Notes under the pieces: model-generated
The model's input: the letters and a program-made list of their open reading frames with translations, nothing else
What the model was told of the DNA's origin: nothing
Database searches by the model: none
Origin: an uncultured beta proteobacterium
Lineage (GTDB): Bacteria; Pseudomonadota; Gammaproteobacteria; Burkholderiales; Burkholderiaceae_C
Direction of reading: 5' to 3'
Assembly: GCA_903828665.1 (NCBI GenBank)
Contig: CAIKMZ010000147.1
Span: 1 to 63,467 of the forward strand
DNA length: 63,467 nucleotides
Shown here: one piece after another, positions 52,399 to 63,390 of the stretch
Position numbering within the stretch: the stretch's first letter is position 1
Layout of the letters: each line of letters begins with the position of its first letter
Position numbers and translations under genes: made by a program

Positions 52399-54108
52399 AT
52401 GCCGTTTACACCCCGATTCCCGATTGGCAGCGCGGCCGATGTTCGCCGTCTGGAGCAGACGCCGCTCGAGTCGGCGCTCGCGCAGCGCAGCACCTACGAG
52501 CTGTTTTGCGAGTCGGCCCGCGCGTTTGGCGACAAGACCGCGCTGACTTTTCTGCGGTCGGCCGACCCACAGGAGGCACCGGTCCGGTGGAGCTATTCCG
52601 AGCTGCTGCGGGGGATCCATCAGACCGCGAATCTGTTGCTGCGCCTGGGTGTGCAGCCGACGGACACGATCGCGATTCTGTTGCCGGGCTGTCTCGATTA
52701 CCACCTGGCGCTTTGGGGCGGCGAGGTCGCGGGTATCGTGCAACCGCTCAATCCGCTGCTCAATGAGGAAAAGCTGGTCTCGCTGATGAATGCGGGCAAA
52801 GCCACGGTGCTGTTTGCCTGGGGCTCGGACGATGACGCACAGCTGTGGTCCAAGGCAATGCGCATTCGCAGCCTGGTGCCGACGCTGCGCGCCGTTCTGC
52901 GCGTTGCGCCGCCCGATGAAGTGAATGCGCCCGTGCTTCCCGAGGGCGTGCTGAATTTTGCCGAGCGTCGCCAACTGGAGATGGATGATCATCTGGTGAG
53001 CGGGCGCACGATCGGTCCGGACGAGATCGCGGCTTATTTTCATACGGGCGGCACCACCGGCGCACCCAAGCTGGCTCGCCACAGCCATGGAGCGCAGGTC
53101 TTCACGGCCTGGGTCTGTGTTCAGCTGCAAGGCACGCTGCCGGGCGACGTCGTCATCAACGGTTATCCGCTCTTTCACGTGGCCGGAGTCCTGCCGGGTG
53201 CCTTGACGTCTTTCGCCGCCGGCTCCGAGGTGATCATCCCGACCACAGCCCTGTTCCGGAACCGCGAGGTCCTGCGCAACTACTGGCGTCTGGTCGAGCG
53301 CTACGGTTGCACGGTCGTCTCCGCCGTACCCACGGTACTGGAAGCCCTGGCCAACACGCCTGTTGGCAGCGCAGACATCTCTACGCTGCGCTATTGCCGC
53401 ACCGGCGCGGCCCCTTTGTCGCCCGACCTTGCCGTCCGCTTTGAAAGCCTGTTCGGGCTTCACGTCCATGAGAGCCTGGGCATGACCGAGATGGCGGGCA
53501 TTTCCACGATCACGCCGCCCGGGGTCAACGCGCCGGTCGGTTGCGTCGGCTTGCGGTTGCCCTACACCCGACTGCGTGTTGTGGGCCTTGACGAGCAGGG
53601 CCAGCCGACCGATCAGGATCAGCCGGTCGGCACGCAGGGAATGGTGCTGTTCAAATCACCCAATCTGTTTTCAGGCTTTCTCGACCCCGCCGACAATGCC
53701 CGCGCCTTGACGGCCGATGGCTGGCTGGCGACCGGGGATCTGGGCTGGCTCGATGATCACGAACGTCTTCACCTGAGCGGGCGATCCAAGGACTTGATCA
53801 TTCGCGGTGGCCACAATATCGACCCCAAAGTCATCGAAGACGCCATGGCCGCCCATCCCGCCGTCCAGCATTGCGCCGCGGTGGGATTGCCGGACGTCTA
53901 TGCCGGCGAGTTGCCGGTCGTCTTTGTGACGCTGGTGCCCGGTGCGGCCGTCACCGAGGCCGAACTGCTGGCGTTCGTTCGTGAACGCGTCGACGAACCG
54001 CCGGCACGGCCGAAGTCGGTGACGATCCTGCGCGCCATGCCCATGACGGCCGTGGGAAAGATCTTCAAACCGGAATTGCGTCAACTGGCGGCGAATTCAT
54101 CGGCCTGA
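52399..54108 (+). CDS. AMP-binding acyl-CoA synthetase
   Basis: ANL-superfamily ligase of 569 residues that activates a carboxylic acid as acyl-AMP and then acyl-CoA. It has the phosphate loop YFHTGGTTGAPK near 214-225, the ESLGMTE motif, the hinge DGWLATGDLGWLDDHERL and the C-terminal lysine region TAVGKIFKPEL. The acid is unknown. It is probably cotranscribed with the nitronate monooxygenase-like gene. Its last 44 bp overlap the convergent DTW gene. Confidence 0.92.
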   Translation: MPFTPRFPIGSAADVRRLEQTPLESALAQRSTYELFCESARAFGDKTALTFLRSADPQEAPVRWSYSELLRGIHQTANLLLRLGVQPTDTIAILLPGCLDYHLALWGGEVAGIVQPLNPLLNEEKLVSLMNAGKATVLFAWGSDDDAQLWSKAMRIRSLVPTLRAVLRVAPPDEVNAPVLPEGVLNFAERRQLEMDDHLVSGRTIGPDEIAAYFHTGGTTGAPKLARHSHGAQVFTAWVCVQLQGTLPGDVVINGYPLFHVAGVLPGALTSFAAGSEVIIPTTALFRNREVLRNYWRLVERYGCTVVSAVPTVLEALANTPVGSADISTLRYCRTGAAPLSPDLAVRFESLFGLHVHESLGMTEMAGISTITPPGVNAPVGCVGLRLPYTRLRVVGLDEQGQPTDQDQPVGTQGMVLFKSPNLFSGFLDPADNARALTADGWLATGDLGWLDDHERLHLSGRSKDLIIRGGHNIDPKVIEDAMAAHPAVQHCAAVGLPDVYAGELPVVFVTLVPGAAVTEAELLAFVRERVDEPPARPKSVTILRAMPMTAVGKIFKPELRQLAANSSA

Positions 54109-54829
54109 GTGAAGCGGGCAGGGCGAGCGCGCGCAGACGCTGGTGCGCCGCATCCTCAAGGTCGGGCGGCACGGATTGCCGCGAATTCAGGTAATGGTTG
54201 CTGAAGACTTCGAGATAGGTCTCCAGCGTCTGCGCCGCATGCGGTTCACCCACCAGGGCCAGGCAGACTGCGGCCACTTCCGATGTGCACAGATGGTCAT
54301 CGCGCGTCGAACGGCGCAACCGGTAGCGCGAGATCTGCTCGGGCTGCAGGCTGAGCACGGGCAGGTGGTTGAGATAAGGGCTCTTGCGAAACATCTTGCC
54401 GGCCTCTGACCAGGTGGCATCGAGCAGGACAAAGAGAGGCCGCTTGCCGCTGGGCACCCGCACCTCGGTGACAACGCGCTCGCTGGCCGCAAACTCGCCC
54501 GGAAACACCAGATAGGGCTGCCACTGCGGGTCCGCCAGCAGGGCCAGCAGGGCGGGGTCCACGGCCGTGCGCGACCAGGCGAAGGCCGTGGTGTCGCTCA
54601 CCACGTCGGCGATCAGCCACCCGGTGTTGCTGGGCTTGAGCGGCTCGTTGTCGCACATGAGCAGGCACATGCCCACCTGCGTCGAAGCCTGTGGGCGCAG
54701 GGCGCACAGGCAGTGGCTGAAGAGCACGCGGCACTCCGGGCAGCGCGGCGCGTGCGAGCCGCGCGGAACGAAGGGCTTGGCACGGCGCGCCAGGCACAGG
54801 GCCCGCAGCCGGGCTACTGCATGGCCCAT
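54065..54829 (-). CDS. tapT: DTW domain tRNA-uridine aminocarboxypropyltransferase
   Basis: Predicted enzyme making acp3U in tRNA, related to E. coli TapT (YfiP). The 254-residue protein has an N-terminal probable zinc site (C30, C33, C40, C42 in CxxC-x6-CxC) and the DTW family motif, here DATW at 137-140 followed by SEAGKMFRKSPYL. The alanine in the DxTW motif is within family variation. It lies 35 bp after argG on the same strand. Confidence 0.85.
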   Translation of the reverse strand: MGHAVARLRALCLARRAKPFVPRGSHAPRCPECRVLFSHCLCALRPQASTQVGMCLLMCDNEPLKPSNTGWLIADVVSDTTAFAWSRTAVDPALLALLADPQWQPYLVFPGEFAASERVVTEVRVPSGKRPLFVLLDATWSEAGKMFRKSPYLNHLPVLSLQPEQISRYRLRRSTRDDHLCTSEVAAVCLALVGEPHAAQTLETYLEVFSNHYLNSRQSVPPDLEDAAHQRLRALALPASLRPMNSPPVDAIPV

Positions 54830-54864
54830 CGTGCCCGTCGCAGAGAATGGCTCGGTGATACGGG

Positions 54865-56298
<1,434 letters not shown>

Positions 56299-56300
56299 CT

Positions 56301-57617
56301 ATGAAGACCGAACCGCAAACCCTGGACCAGTGGCTGACGCACTGCGAGCAACTGCACCCGAAGACCATCGACATGGGCCTGGCGCGTGTCAAGACCGTGG
56401 CGCAGCGGATGGGGCTGGGCTTCACGTGCCCGGTGATCACGGTGGCCGGCACCAACGGCAAGGGCTCGACCTGCGCCATGCTGGAGTCCATCCTGGGCCA
56501 GGCCGGTTACCGCACCGGGCTTTACAGCTCGCCGCATCTGGTTCACTTCGAGGAACGGCTGCGCCTGAACGGCGAGCCGGTGCGGGCCGGCGACTTGGTC
56601 GAGGCCTTTGCCCGCGTCGAACAGGCGCGCTGCCAGCAGGACCCCGCGGTTTCCCTGACCTATTTCGAGTTCTCCACGCTGGCCATGCTCGACGTCATGG
56701 TGCGCTCTGCGCTGGACGTGGTGATCCTGGAAGTCGGCCTGGGCGGCCGGCTCGACGCCGTCAACATCATCGAGCCCGACTGCGCGGTGATCACCAGCAT
56801 CGACCTCGACCACATGGATTTCCTGGGGCCGGACCGCGAGGCGATCGGCCGCGAGAAGGCCGGCATCATGCGCACCGGGCGTCCGGTGATCGTCGGCGAC
56901 CCGATGCCGCCGCAAAGCGTGCTCGATCACGCACGCGACATCGATGCCGACCTCTGGTGTTTCGGCCATGACTTCAACGTCTCGGGCGACAAGCAGCAGT
57001 GGGCTTGGGCCGGGCGCGGCCGGCGCTACAGCGGGTTGGCGTATCCGGCGCTGCGCGGCGCCAACCAGCTGATTAACGCGGCCGGCGTGCTGGCGGCGCT
57101 GACGGCGCTGCGCGAGCGGCTGCCGGTGGCGGCGCAGGCGGTGCGCAGCGGCCTGGCGCTGGTCGAGCTGCCGGGGCGCTTCCAGATCGTCGCCGGGCAG
57201 CCGACGCTGGTGCTCGATGTGGCGCACAACCCGCATGCCGTGGCGGCGCTGGTGGCCAACCTCGATGCGATGGGCTATTTCCCGACCACGCACGCGGTGT
57301 TCGGCGCCATGGCCGACAAGGATTTGCGGCTGATACTCGAGCGCGTCAATCCGGTGGTGGACCGGTGGTATTTCACCGATTTGCCGACGCCGCGCGCCGC
57401 GCCGGCCAGTGGGTTGCTGGCGCAATGGCAGAGTCTGGCGAAGCGCCGCCAGGTCAGCGCCACGACCCACGCCGACCCGCAGCAGGCGCTGCAGGCAGCC
57501 ATCGCCGCAGCCGACCCCGCTGATAGAATCGTGGCCTTTGGGTCGTTCTATACGGTAGGCGGCATTTTGAAAGACGGTGTGCCGCGGCTGACCGCGAAAC
57601 ACATGCCAAATCTTTGA
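56301..57617 (+). CDS. folC: Bifunctional folylpolyglutamate/dihydrofolate synthase
   Basis: Adds glutamate to dihydropteroate and folates. The 438-residue Mur-ligase-type protein has the ATP-binding GTNGKGST at 50-57, YSSPHLVHFEERLR, and DVAHNPHAVAAL in the C-terminal half. The start is either ATG 56301 or one four codons earlier; 56301 is used. It heads the folC-SPOR-cvpA-purF-metZ cluster. Confidence 0.97.
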   Translation: MKTEPQTLDQWLTHCEQLHPKTIDMGLARVKTVAQRMGLGFTCPVITVAGTNGKGSTCAMLESILGQAGYRTGLYSSPHLVHFEERLRLNGEPVRAGDLVEAFARVEQARCQQDPAVSLTYFEFSTLAMLDVMVRSALDVVILEVGLGGRLDAVNIIEPDCAVITSIDLDHMDFLGPDREAIGREKAGIMRTGRPVIVGDPMPPQSVLDHARDIDADLWCFGHDFNVSGDKQQWAWAGRGRRYSGLAYPALRGANQLINAAGVLAALTALRERLPVAAQAVRSGLALVELPGRFQIVAGQPTLVLDVAHNPHAVAALVANLDAMGYFPTTHAVFGAMADKDLRLILERVNPVVDRWYFTDLPTPRAAPASGLLAQWQSLAKRRQVSATTHADPQQALQAAIAAADPADRIVAFGSFYTVGGILKDGVPRLTAKHMPNL

Positions 57618-57636
57618 ACCCCTGAGTCTGCACAAA

Positions 57637-58392
57637 ATGGCTTTTTTCAAGTTCCGCAAAGGTGGCGACGAGCCGTCGGGCGCACCCGCCCAGCCGGAGA
57701 GCATCGAAGCGATGCGCAAGCGGGCCAAGCACCGCCTGATCGGGGCCGCCGTGCTGGTGCTGATTGGCGTGATCGGCTTCCCGATCCTGTTCGACAAACA
57801 GCCGCGTCCGATTGCCGTTGATATTCCGATCGAGATTCCGGATCGCGCCAAGGCCAAGCCCCTGAGCATTCCGGAGCCGGTGGCGACGCCCGCCGCGCAA
57901 GGCCTTGTTGCACCTGCGGGCCCGGCGCCAGTTGCTCTTGCGCCCGCGCCGGCTGCGCCAAAGGTCGAAGAGAAAGTGATTGCGGCGCCCGCACCCGTGG
58001 CCGCCCCGGCGGCCTCGGCCGCGCCGAAGACCGTTGCCAAGCCCGAACCGAAGCCGGCCGAGAAGGCGCCGGAAAGGCCCGCCGCAGCCAAGGCCGATGA
58101 CGGCAGTCACGCCAAGGCCCTGCTGGAGGGCAAGGATGTCGAGAAGAAGGCCGATGCCCATGCCGGCCGCTTTGTGATCCAGGTCGGCGCGTTTGCCGAC
58201 GCCGAGCGCGCGCACGAGGCGCGCCTGAAGGTTGAACGTGCCGGGCTCAAGACCTACACCCAGGTCGCCGAGACCAAGGACGGCCGCAAGACCCGTGTGC
58301 GCGTCGGGCCGTTTGCGACCAAGGCCGAGGCGGACAAGGCGGCGGCCAAGGTCAAGAAGCTGGGTCTGCCGGCGGCCATGCTGGTGCTGTAG
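57637..58392 (+). CDS. SPOR domain protein (DedD-like)
   Basis: Inner-membrane protein of 251 residues with a short cytoplasmic N-terminus, one membrane segment at about 33-52, a long Pro/Ala/Lys linker, and a C-terminal SPOR domain (about 178-251) that binds denuded glycan at the division septum. In E. coli the matching gene between folC and cvpA is dedD, so a role in cell division is likely. Confidence 0.9.
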   Translation: MAFFKFRKGGDEPSGAPAQPESIEAMRKRAKHRLIGAAVLVLIGVIGFPILFDKQPRPIAVDIPIEIPDRAKAKPLSIPEPVATPAAQGLVAPAGPAPVALAPAPAAPKVEEKVIAAPAPVAAPAASAAPKTVAKPEPKPAEKAPERPAAAKADDGSHAKALLEGKDVEKKADAHAGRFVIQVGAFADAERAHEARLKVERAGLKTYTQVAETKDGRKTRVRVGPFATKAEADKAAAKVKKLGLPAAMLVL

Positions 58393-58416
58393 CAGGCACG
58401 GCCCGCACTGCTACCG

Positions 58417-58902
58417 ATGTCTGCGCCTGACTGGATCATCCTGCTGCTGCTGCTGCTCTCGCTGGCCATCGGCGCCTGGCGGGGTCTGGCCTATGAAGTA
58501 ATGTCGGTGCTGAGCTGGTTTGCGGCCTACATCCTGGCGCAGTGGTTTGCGGCCGATCTGGCGCGCCGGCTGCCGATGACCGAGGCGAGCGAGAGCCTGC
58601 GCTACGGCGTGGCTTTCCTGTTGATTTTCGTGCTGTCGGTGTTTGTCGGCGGCCTGCTGGCCAAACTGGTCAAGAAACTGTTTTCGGCGGCCGGTTTGCA
58701 GCCGGCGGACCGCGCGCTGGGCGCGCTGTTCGGCCTGTTGCGCGGCGTGCTCGTGGTGTTGGCGGCAACCCTGGTCATCGGCATGACGCCGCTGAAATCG
58801 GGGCCCTGGTGGCAGGAGTCGGTTGGCGCGGGTCTGGCCCGCTCCACGCTGGCGAACCTGAAGCCGGTTTTGCCGCAAGAATTTGGAAGGTACATACCAT
58901 AA
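58417..58902 (+). CDS. cvpA: CvpA family inner-membrane protein
   Basis: Membrane protein of 161 residues with about four hydrophobic segments, the first containing a run of leucines coded by CTG repeats (58441-58460). It has the conserved AWRGLAYEV and LFGLLRGVLVV stretches. Colicin V production or envelope homeostasis is reported for relatives. Its stop shares one base with the purF start. Confidence 0.92.
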   Translation: MSAPDWIILLLLLLSLAIGAWRGLAYEVMSVLSWFAAYILAQWFAADLARRLPMTEASESLRYGVAFLLIFVLSVFVGGLLAKLVKKLFSAAGLQPADRALGALFGLLRGVLVVLAATLVIGMTPLKSGPWWQESVGAGLARSTLANLKPVLPQEFGRYIP

Positions 58903-60401
58903 TGTGTGGAATCGTAGGCGTTGTCAGCAACGCTCCCGTCAATCAGCTCATCTATGACGCGCTGTTGCTGCTGCAGCATCGCGGCCAGGATGCCGCCGGC
59001 ATCGTCACGCAGCAGGAGCGCAAGTTCTTCATGCACAAGGCCAAGGGCATGGTGCGCGACGTTTTTCGCACGCGCAACATGCGCTCGCTGCCGGGCAACT
59101 GCGGACTCGGCCAGGTGCGCTACCCGACCGCCGGCAACGCCTACAGCGAGGAAGAGGCGCAGCCGTTCTACGTCAACGCGCCATTCGGCATCGTGCTCGT
59201 GCACAACGGCAACCTGACTAACGCCCAGGCGCTGAAGGCGGAACTGTTCAGCACCGACCACCGCCACATCAACACCGAGAGCGACTCCGAAGTGCTGCTC
59301 AACGTGTTGGCGCACGAGATCGAGAAAACCACGCGCGGCCTGCCGCTGCAACCGCAGGATGTGTTCGAGGCGGTGCGCCGCGTGCATCGCCGGATCAAGG
59401 GCTCGTACGCGGTGATCGCGATGATCGCCGGCCATGGCCTGCTGGCGTTTCGCGACCCGTTCGGGATCCGGCCGCTGTGCATGGGGCGCGGCGAGGGCAG
59501 CGTGCTGCTGGCCAGCGAATCGGTGGCGCTCGAAGGCACGTCCAACAAGTTCGAGCGCAACATCGCGCCGGGCGAGGCGGTCTTCATCGACCTGCAGGGC
59601 CATGTGCATGCGCAGCAGTGCGCCGAGCACCCGGTGCTCAACCCGTGCATCTTCGAGTACGTCTACCTCGCGCGACCCGACTCGGTGATGGACGGCATCT
59701 CGGTCTACCAGGCGCGCCTGAATCTGGGCGAGACGCTGGCCAAGCGCGTGATCTCGACCGTGCCGCCCAACGAGATCGATGTCGTGATCCCGATCCCGGA
59801 GTCGAGCCGTCCCAGCGCCGCGCAACTGGCGCAGTTGCTCGGGCTGCCGTACCGCGAAGGCTTCGTCAAGAACCGCTACGTCGGGCGCACCTTCATCATG
59901 CCGGGGCAGTCGGTGCGCAAGAAATCTGTGCGCCAGAAGCTCAACGTGATCGCCAGCGAATTCAAGGGCCGCAACGTGCTGCTGGTCGACGACTCGATCG
60001 TGCGCGGCACCACCAGCCGCGAGATCGTGCAGATGGCACGCGACGCCGGCGCGCGCAAGGTCTACATGGCCAGCGCCGCGCCGCCCGTGCGCTACCCCAA
60101 TGTGTACGGCATCGACATGCCGACCGCCGACGAACTGGTCGCGCACAACCGCACGGTCGAGCAGATCCGCCAACTGATCGGCTGCGACGCGCTGATCTAC
60201 CAGGATGTCGACGGCATGAAGAAGGCGATCGGCTCGCTCAACCCGGCGATCAAGGGCTTTGATGCGTCGTGCTTCGACGGCGTCTACGTCACCGGCGACA
60301 TCACGGCGGCCGACATCGCACGGCTCAATGCCAACCGCGTGGTGGTCGATGAAACGGCCGAAGACAACTCGCGCTTGGCGCTGCCCAACCACGAAGAATG
60401 A
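58902..60401 (+). CDS. purF: Amidophosphoribosyltransferase
   Basis: First committed step of purine synthesis. The 499-residue enzyme begins MCGIVGVV, so C2 becomes the N-terminal nucleophile directly after Met removal with no propeptide (E. coli type). The PRPP-binding loop LLVDDSIVRGTTS is near 361-375. It is coupled to cvpA upstream and metZ downstream. Confidence 0.98.
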   Translation: MCGIVGVVSNAPVNQLIYDALLLLQHRGQDAAGIVTQQERKFFMHKAKGMVRDVFRTRNMRSLPGNCGLGQVRYPTAGNAYSEEEAQPFYVNAPFGIVLVHNGNLTNAQALKAELFSTDHRHINTESDSEVLLNVLAHEIEKTTRGLPLQPQDVFEAVRRVHRRIKGSYAVIAMIAGHGLLAFRDPFGIRPLCMGRGEGSVLLASESVALEGTSNKFERNIAPGEAVFIDLQGHVHAQQCAEHPVLNPCIFEYVYLARPDSVMDGISVYQARLNLGETLAKRVISTVPPNEIDVVIPIPESSRPSAAQLAQLLGLPYREGFVKNRYVGRTFIMPGQSVRKKSVRQKLNVIASEFKGRNVLLVDDSIVRGTTSREIVQMARDAGARKVYMASAAPPVRYPNVYGIDMPTADELVAHNRTVEQIRQLIGCDALIYQDVDGMKKAIGSLNPAIKGFDASCFDGVYVTGDITAADIARLNANRVVVDETAEDNSRLALPNHEE

Positions 60402-61627
60402 ACATGAGCGACAAGCAATCACCCGACGCGCTGCACCCCGACACGCTGGCCGTGCGTGCTGCGGCAGCGCGCAGCCAGTACGGCGAAAACTCCGAAGCCC
60501 TGTACCTCACCAGCGGCTACGTGCAGCCATCGGCCGAAGCGGCGGCGCGGCGCTTCAATGGCGACGAGGAAGGCTTCACCTACGGACGTTACGGCAACCC
60601 CACGGTGGCGAGCTTCGAGCAGCGCCTGGCCGCGATGGAGGGCAGCGAGGCCGCGATTTCGACATCCTCCGGCATGGCCGCCATCCTGATGATGTGCATG
60701 GCCCTGCTCAAGAGCGGCGACCACATCGTGTGCTCGCGCTCGATGTTCGGCTCCACCATCAAGCTGATCGGCACCGACCTGGCGCGTTTCGGCGTCGAGT
60801 CGAGTTTTGTGCCGCAGACCGATCTGGGCGCGTGGAAAGCGGCGCTGCGTTCCAATACCCGGCTGCTGTTTGCCGAGACGCCGACCAACCCTCTGACCGA
60901 GGTCTGCGACATTGCGGCGCTGGCCGACATGGCGCACCAGGCCGGCGCGCTGCTGGCCGTGGACAACTGCTTTGCCACGCCGGTGCTGCAGCGGCCGCTC
61001 GCGCTGGGTGCGGACATCGTCATGCACTCGGGCACCAAGTACCTCGACGGCCAAGGCCGCGTGATGGCCGGCGCGCTGTGCGCGAGCCGGCAGATGGTCA
61101 CGGAGAAATTCCTGCCAGTGCTCAAGAGCGCCGGCATGACGCTGGCACCGTTCAACGCCTGGGTCGTGCTCAAGGGGCTGGAGACGCTCGACATCCGCAT
61201 GCGGGCGCAGGCCGCCAGCGCGCTCAATCTGGCGCAGTGGCTGGAGCAGCATCCGGCCGTGCAACGCGTCTTCTACCCTGGCCTGCCGAGCCATCCGCAG
61301 CATCAACTGGCGATGACCCAGCAATCGGGCATCGGCGGCGCCGTGCTCTCGTTCGAGGTCAGGGCCGCCAGCCCGGAGCAGGCGCGCGCGCGCGCCTTCC
61401 ACGTGCTCGACAGCATGCAACTGCTGTCGCTCTCCACCAACCTGGGCGATACCAAGACGCTGGCCGCGCATCCGGCCAGCACCTCGCACGGGCGCCTGAC
61501 CGAAGCGCAGCGCCAGGCCGCCGGCATCGGCCAGGGCCTGATCCGCGTCGCCGTCGGGCTCGAACATCTTTCCGATATTGAAAATGATTTGTCGCGCGGT
61601 TTGACCAGCGTGGACGCACTGAAATGA
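60398..61627 (+). CDS. metZ: O-succinylhomoserine sulfhydrylase
   Basis: PLP enzyme that forms homocysteine directly from O-succinylhomoserine and sulfide. The 409-residue protein has [15 protein letters not shown] and the Schiff-base K214 in [13 protein letters not shown]. The position after purF is the usual one in beta- and gammaproteobacteria such as Pseudomonas, and supports metZ over other Cys/Met-metabolism enzymes. The ATG overlaps purF by 4 bp; a second ATG at 60404 is possible. Confidence 0.95.
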   Translation: MNMSDKQSPDALHPDTLAVRAAAARSQYGENSEALYLTSGYVQPSAEAAARRFNGDEEGFTYGRYGNPTVASFEQRLAAMEGSEAAISTSSGMAAILMMCMALLKSGDHIVCSRSMFGSTIKLIGTDLARFGVESSFVPQTDLGAWKAALRSNTRLLFAETPTNPLTEVCDIAALADMAHQAGALLAVDNCFATPVLQRPLALGADIVMHSGTKYLDGQGRVMAGALCASRQMVTEKFLPVLKSAGMTLAPFNAWVVLKGLETLDIRMRAQAASALNLAQWLEQHPAVQRVFYPGLPSHPQHQLAMTQQSGIGGAVLSFEVRAASPEQARARAFHVLDSMQLLSLSTNLGDTKTLAAHPASTSHGRLTEAQRQAAGIGQGLIRVAVGLEHLSDIENDLSRGLTSVDALK

Positions 61628-63012
61628 CCCAAAAAACCCGCACCCGTTTCGCCCCTTCACCGACGGGCTTCATTCACCTCGGCAACATCCGCTCGGCCTT
61701 GTATCCGTGGGCCTTTGCGCGCTCCACCGGCGGCGACTTCATCCTGCGCATCGAGGACACCGACCTTGATCGCTCGACCCAGGCCGCGGTGGACGTCATC
61801 ATCGAAGGCATGTCCTGGCTCGGCTTGGACTACGACGAAGGCCCGTTCTACCAGATGCAGCGCATGGAGCGCTACAAGGCGGTGCTGGCCGAGTTGCAGG
61901 CGGCCGGCCATGTCTACCCCTGCTACATGAGCGTGGCCGAGCTCGACGCGCTGCGCGAGCATCAGATGGCGGCCAAGGAGAAGCCGCGATACGACGGCAC
62001 CTGGCGACCGGCGCCGGGCAAGACACTGCTCGTCATTCCCGAGGGCGTCAAGCCGGTGCTGCGCTTCAAGAATCCGCAGGGTGGCTCGGTGGTGTGGGAA
62101 GACAAGGTCAAGGGCCGCATCGAGATCAGCAACGACGAGCTCGACGACCTGGTGATTGCACGGCCGGACGGCACGCCGACCTACAACTTTTGCGTGGTGG
62201 TGGACGACATCGACATGGCGATCACGCACGTGATTCGCGGCGACGACCACGTCAACAACACGCCGCGCCAGATCAACATCTTCCGCGCGCTGGGCAAGGA
62301 GCCGCCGGTCTACGCGCACTTGCCCACCGTGCTCAATGAGCAGGGCGAGAAGATGAGCAAGCGCAACGGCGCCAAGTCGGTGACGCAGTACCGCGACGAA
62401 GGCTATCTGCCCGACGCCATGGTGAACTACCTGGCGCGCCTGGGCTGGAGCCACGGCGACGACGAAATCTTCAGCCGCGAGCAGTTCCTGCAATGGTTCA
62501 ACCTCGACCATCTCGGGCGCAGCGCGGCGCAGTTCGACGAAGCCAAGCTGCGCTGGGTCAACGCCCAGCATCTCAAGGCTATGGCCGACGACGCGCTGGC
62601 GCCCTTGGTGCGCGCGCAGTTGCAGCGGCGCGGCATTGCGGCCGATGATCGCCTGCCCGCGATCTGCGCACTGTTCAAGGACCGCAGCGACACCACGGTG
62701 GTGCTGGCCGACTGGGCAGCGCGCTTTTATGCCGACGTGACGCCCAAGGCGGAAGAAGTGGCGCAGCACGTCACGGATGCCATCAGGCCCGCGCTGCAAC
62801 TGCTGCGCGACAAGCTGGCCGCGTGCGCGTGGGACAAGCCATCGATCGCCGCCGCGATCAAGGAAGTGCTCGCCGCATGCGCCATCAAGATGCCGCAACT
62901 GGCGATGCCGGTGCGGGTGCTGGTGATGGGCACGGCGCACACGCCATCCGTGGATGCGGTGCTGGAACTGGTCGGCAGAGAAAAAGTGCTGGCGCGTCTG
63001 CAGGCAGCATGA
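61624..63012 (+). CDS. gltX: Glutamyl-tRNA synthetase
   Basis: Class I synthetase that charges tRNA-Glu, one of whose genes lies just downstream. The 462-residue protein has the HIGH-equivalent HLGN at 18-21 and KMSKR at 243-247, then an alpha-helical anticodon-binding half. Its ATG overlaps metZ (ATGA). The tRNA operon promoter lies only 11 bp after its stop. Confidence 0.98.
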   Translation: MTQKTRTRFAPSPTGFIHLGNIRSALYPWAFARSTGGDFILRIEDTDLDRSTQAAVDVIIEGMSWLGLDYDEGPFYQMQRMERYKAVLAELQAAGHVYPCYMSVAELDALREHQMAAKEKPRYDGTWRPAPGKTLLVIPEGVKPVLRFKNPQGGSVVWEDKVKGRIEISNDELDDLVIARPDGTPTYNFCVVVDDIDMAITHVIRGDDHVNNTPRQINIFRALGKEPPVYAHLPTVLNEQGEKMSKRNGAKSVTQYRDEGYLPDAMVNYLARLGWSHGDDEIFSREQFLQWFNLDHLGRSAAQFDEAKLRWVNAQHLKAMADDALAPLVRAQLQRRGIAADDRLPAICALFKDRSDTTVVLADWAARFYADVTPKAEEVAQHVTDAIRPALQLLRDKLAACAWDKPSIAAAIKEVLAACAIKMPQLAMPVRVLVMGTAHTPSVDAVLELVGREKVLARLQAA

Positions 63013-63022
63013 CATTTCAAGC

Positions 63023-63028
63023 TATAAT
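63023..63028 (+). promoter_or_regulatory. -10 element for the tRNA-Ala/Glu/Asp operon
   Basis: A perfect TATAAT lies 58 bp before mature tRNA-Ala. No good -35 is visible 15-19 bp upstream, where the gltX end lies. Transcription would start near 63035. Confidence 0.5.
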
Positions 63029-63045
63029 TTGAGGCTTGGAAATCA

Positions 63046-63079
63046 GGAACATCTGAGACAGCAATGATTCAGGTGTTCC
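63046..63079 (+). other. Long hairpin in the tRNA operon leader
   Basis: GGAACATCTGA (63046-63056) pairs with TCAGGTGTTCC (63069-63079) over 11 bp with one G-T pair and a 12-nt loop. It would form at the very 5' end of the primary transcript, 7 nt before tRNA-Ala. A second short hairpin, CCCG-GAAA-CGGG (63078-63089), would compete with it and with the first three bases of the tRNA. Confidence 0.55.
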
Positions 63080-63086
63080 CGGAAAC

Positions 63087-63162
<76 letters not shown>

Positions 63163-63175
63163 ATGATTTCTGAGA

Positions 63176-63214
63176 GCGGGTCGCAAGGTCCGCAAAGTTG
63201 AGACGGAAGTCCAA
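63176..63214 (+). other. Two GNRA-capped hairpins in the Ala-Glu spacer
   Basis: GCGGGTC (63176-63182) pairs with GGTCCGC (63187-63193) over 7 bp with two G-T pairs, capped by GCAA. TTG-A-GAC (63198-63204) pairs with GTC-CAA (63209-63214) over 6 bp with one bulged A, capped by GGAA. Together they fill most of the 59-bp spacer. Confidence 0.5.
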
Positions 63215-63221
63215 AGGTTAT

Positions 63222-63297
63222 GACCCCATCGTCTAGAGGCCTAGGACATCACCCTTTCACGGTGAGTACCGGGGTTCGAATCCCCGTGGGGTCGCCA
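63222..63297 (+). tRNA. tRNA-Glu(TTC)
   Basis: 76-nt tRNA with encoded CCA. The acceptor stem GACCCCA/TGGGGTC is perfect. The anticodon stem TCACC/GGTGA closes CTTTCAC, anticodon TTC. It is the substrate of GltX encoded just upstream. Confidence 0.98.
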
Positions 63298-63322
63298 GAT
63301 TCATCGCAAGGTGGACGAGGTG

Positions 63323-63383
63323 CAAGTCGGTAACAGCCGGTCCGCAAGGGCAGGCGACTTGGCTCGAAAGAGCGAACGTTACC
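63323..63383 (+). other. Candidate pseudoknotted RNA in the Glu-Asp spacer
   Basis: P1 is CAAGTC (63323-63328) with GACTTG (63356-63361). Inside it, P2 is a 7-bp hairpin (63336-63355) with one G-A mismatch and a GCAA loop. P3 is GCTC-GAAA-GAGC (63362-63373). GGTAAC, bulged inside P1 (63329-63334), is complementary to GTTACC (63378-63383), which would make a pseudoknot. All pairings were found by eye; stability and conservation are untested. Confidence 0.45.
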
Positions 63384-63390
63384 GCTACCA

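Noticed and set aside
51688..53469. 593-codon frame antisense to the monooxygenase and acyl-CoA synthetase; similar long frames at 5096-6259, 17518-18717, 34784-36706, 56241-58091 and 58602-60422
   Set aside because: All lie opposite well-supported genes and show no protein family features or credible ribosome binding sites.
58441..58460. CTG repeat
   Set aside because: It codes a leucine run in the first membrane segment of CvpA, which is normal for a GC-rich genome.
61675..61686. GltX HLGN instead of a canonical HIGH motif
   Set aside because: Variants at this position are usual among glutamyl-tRNA synthetases, and all other motifs are intact.
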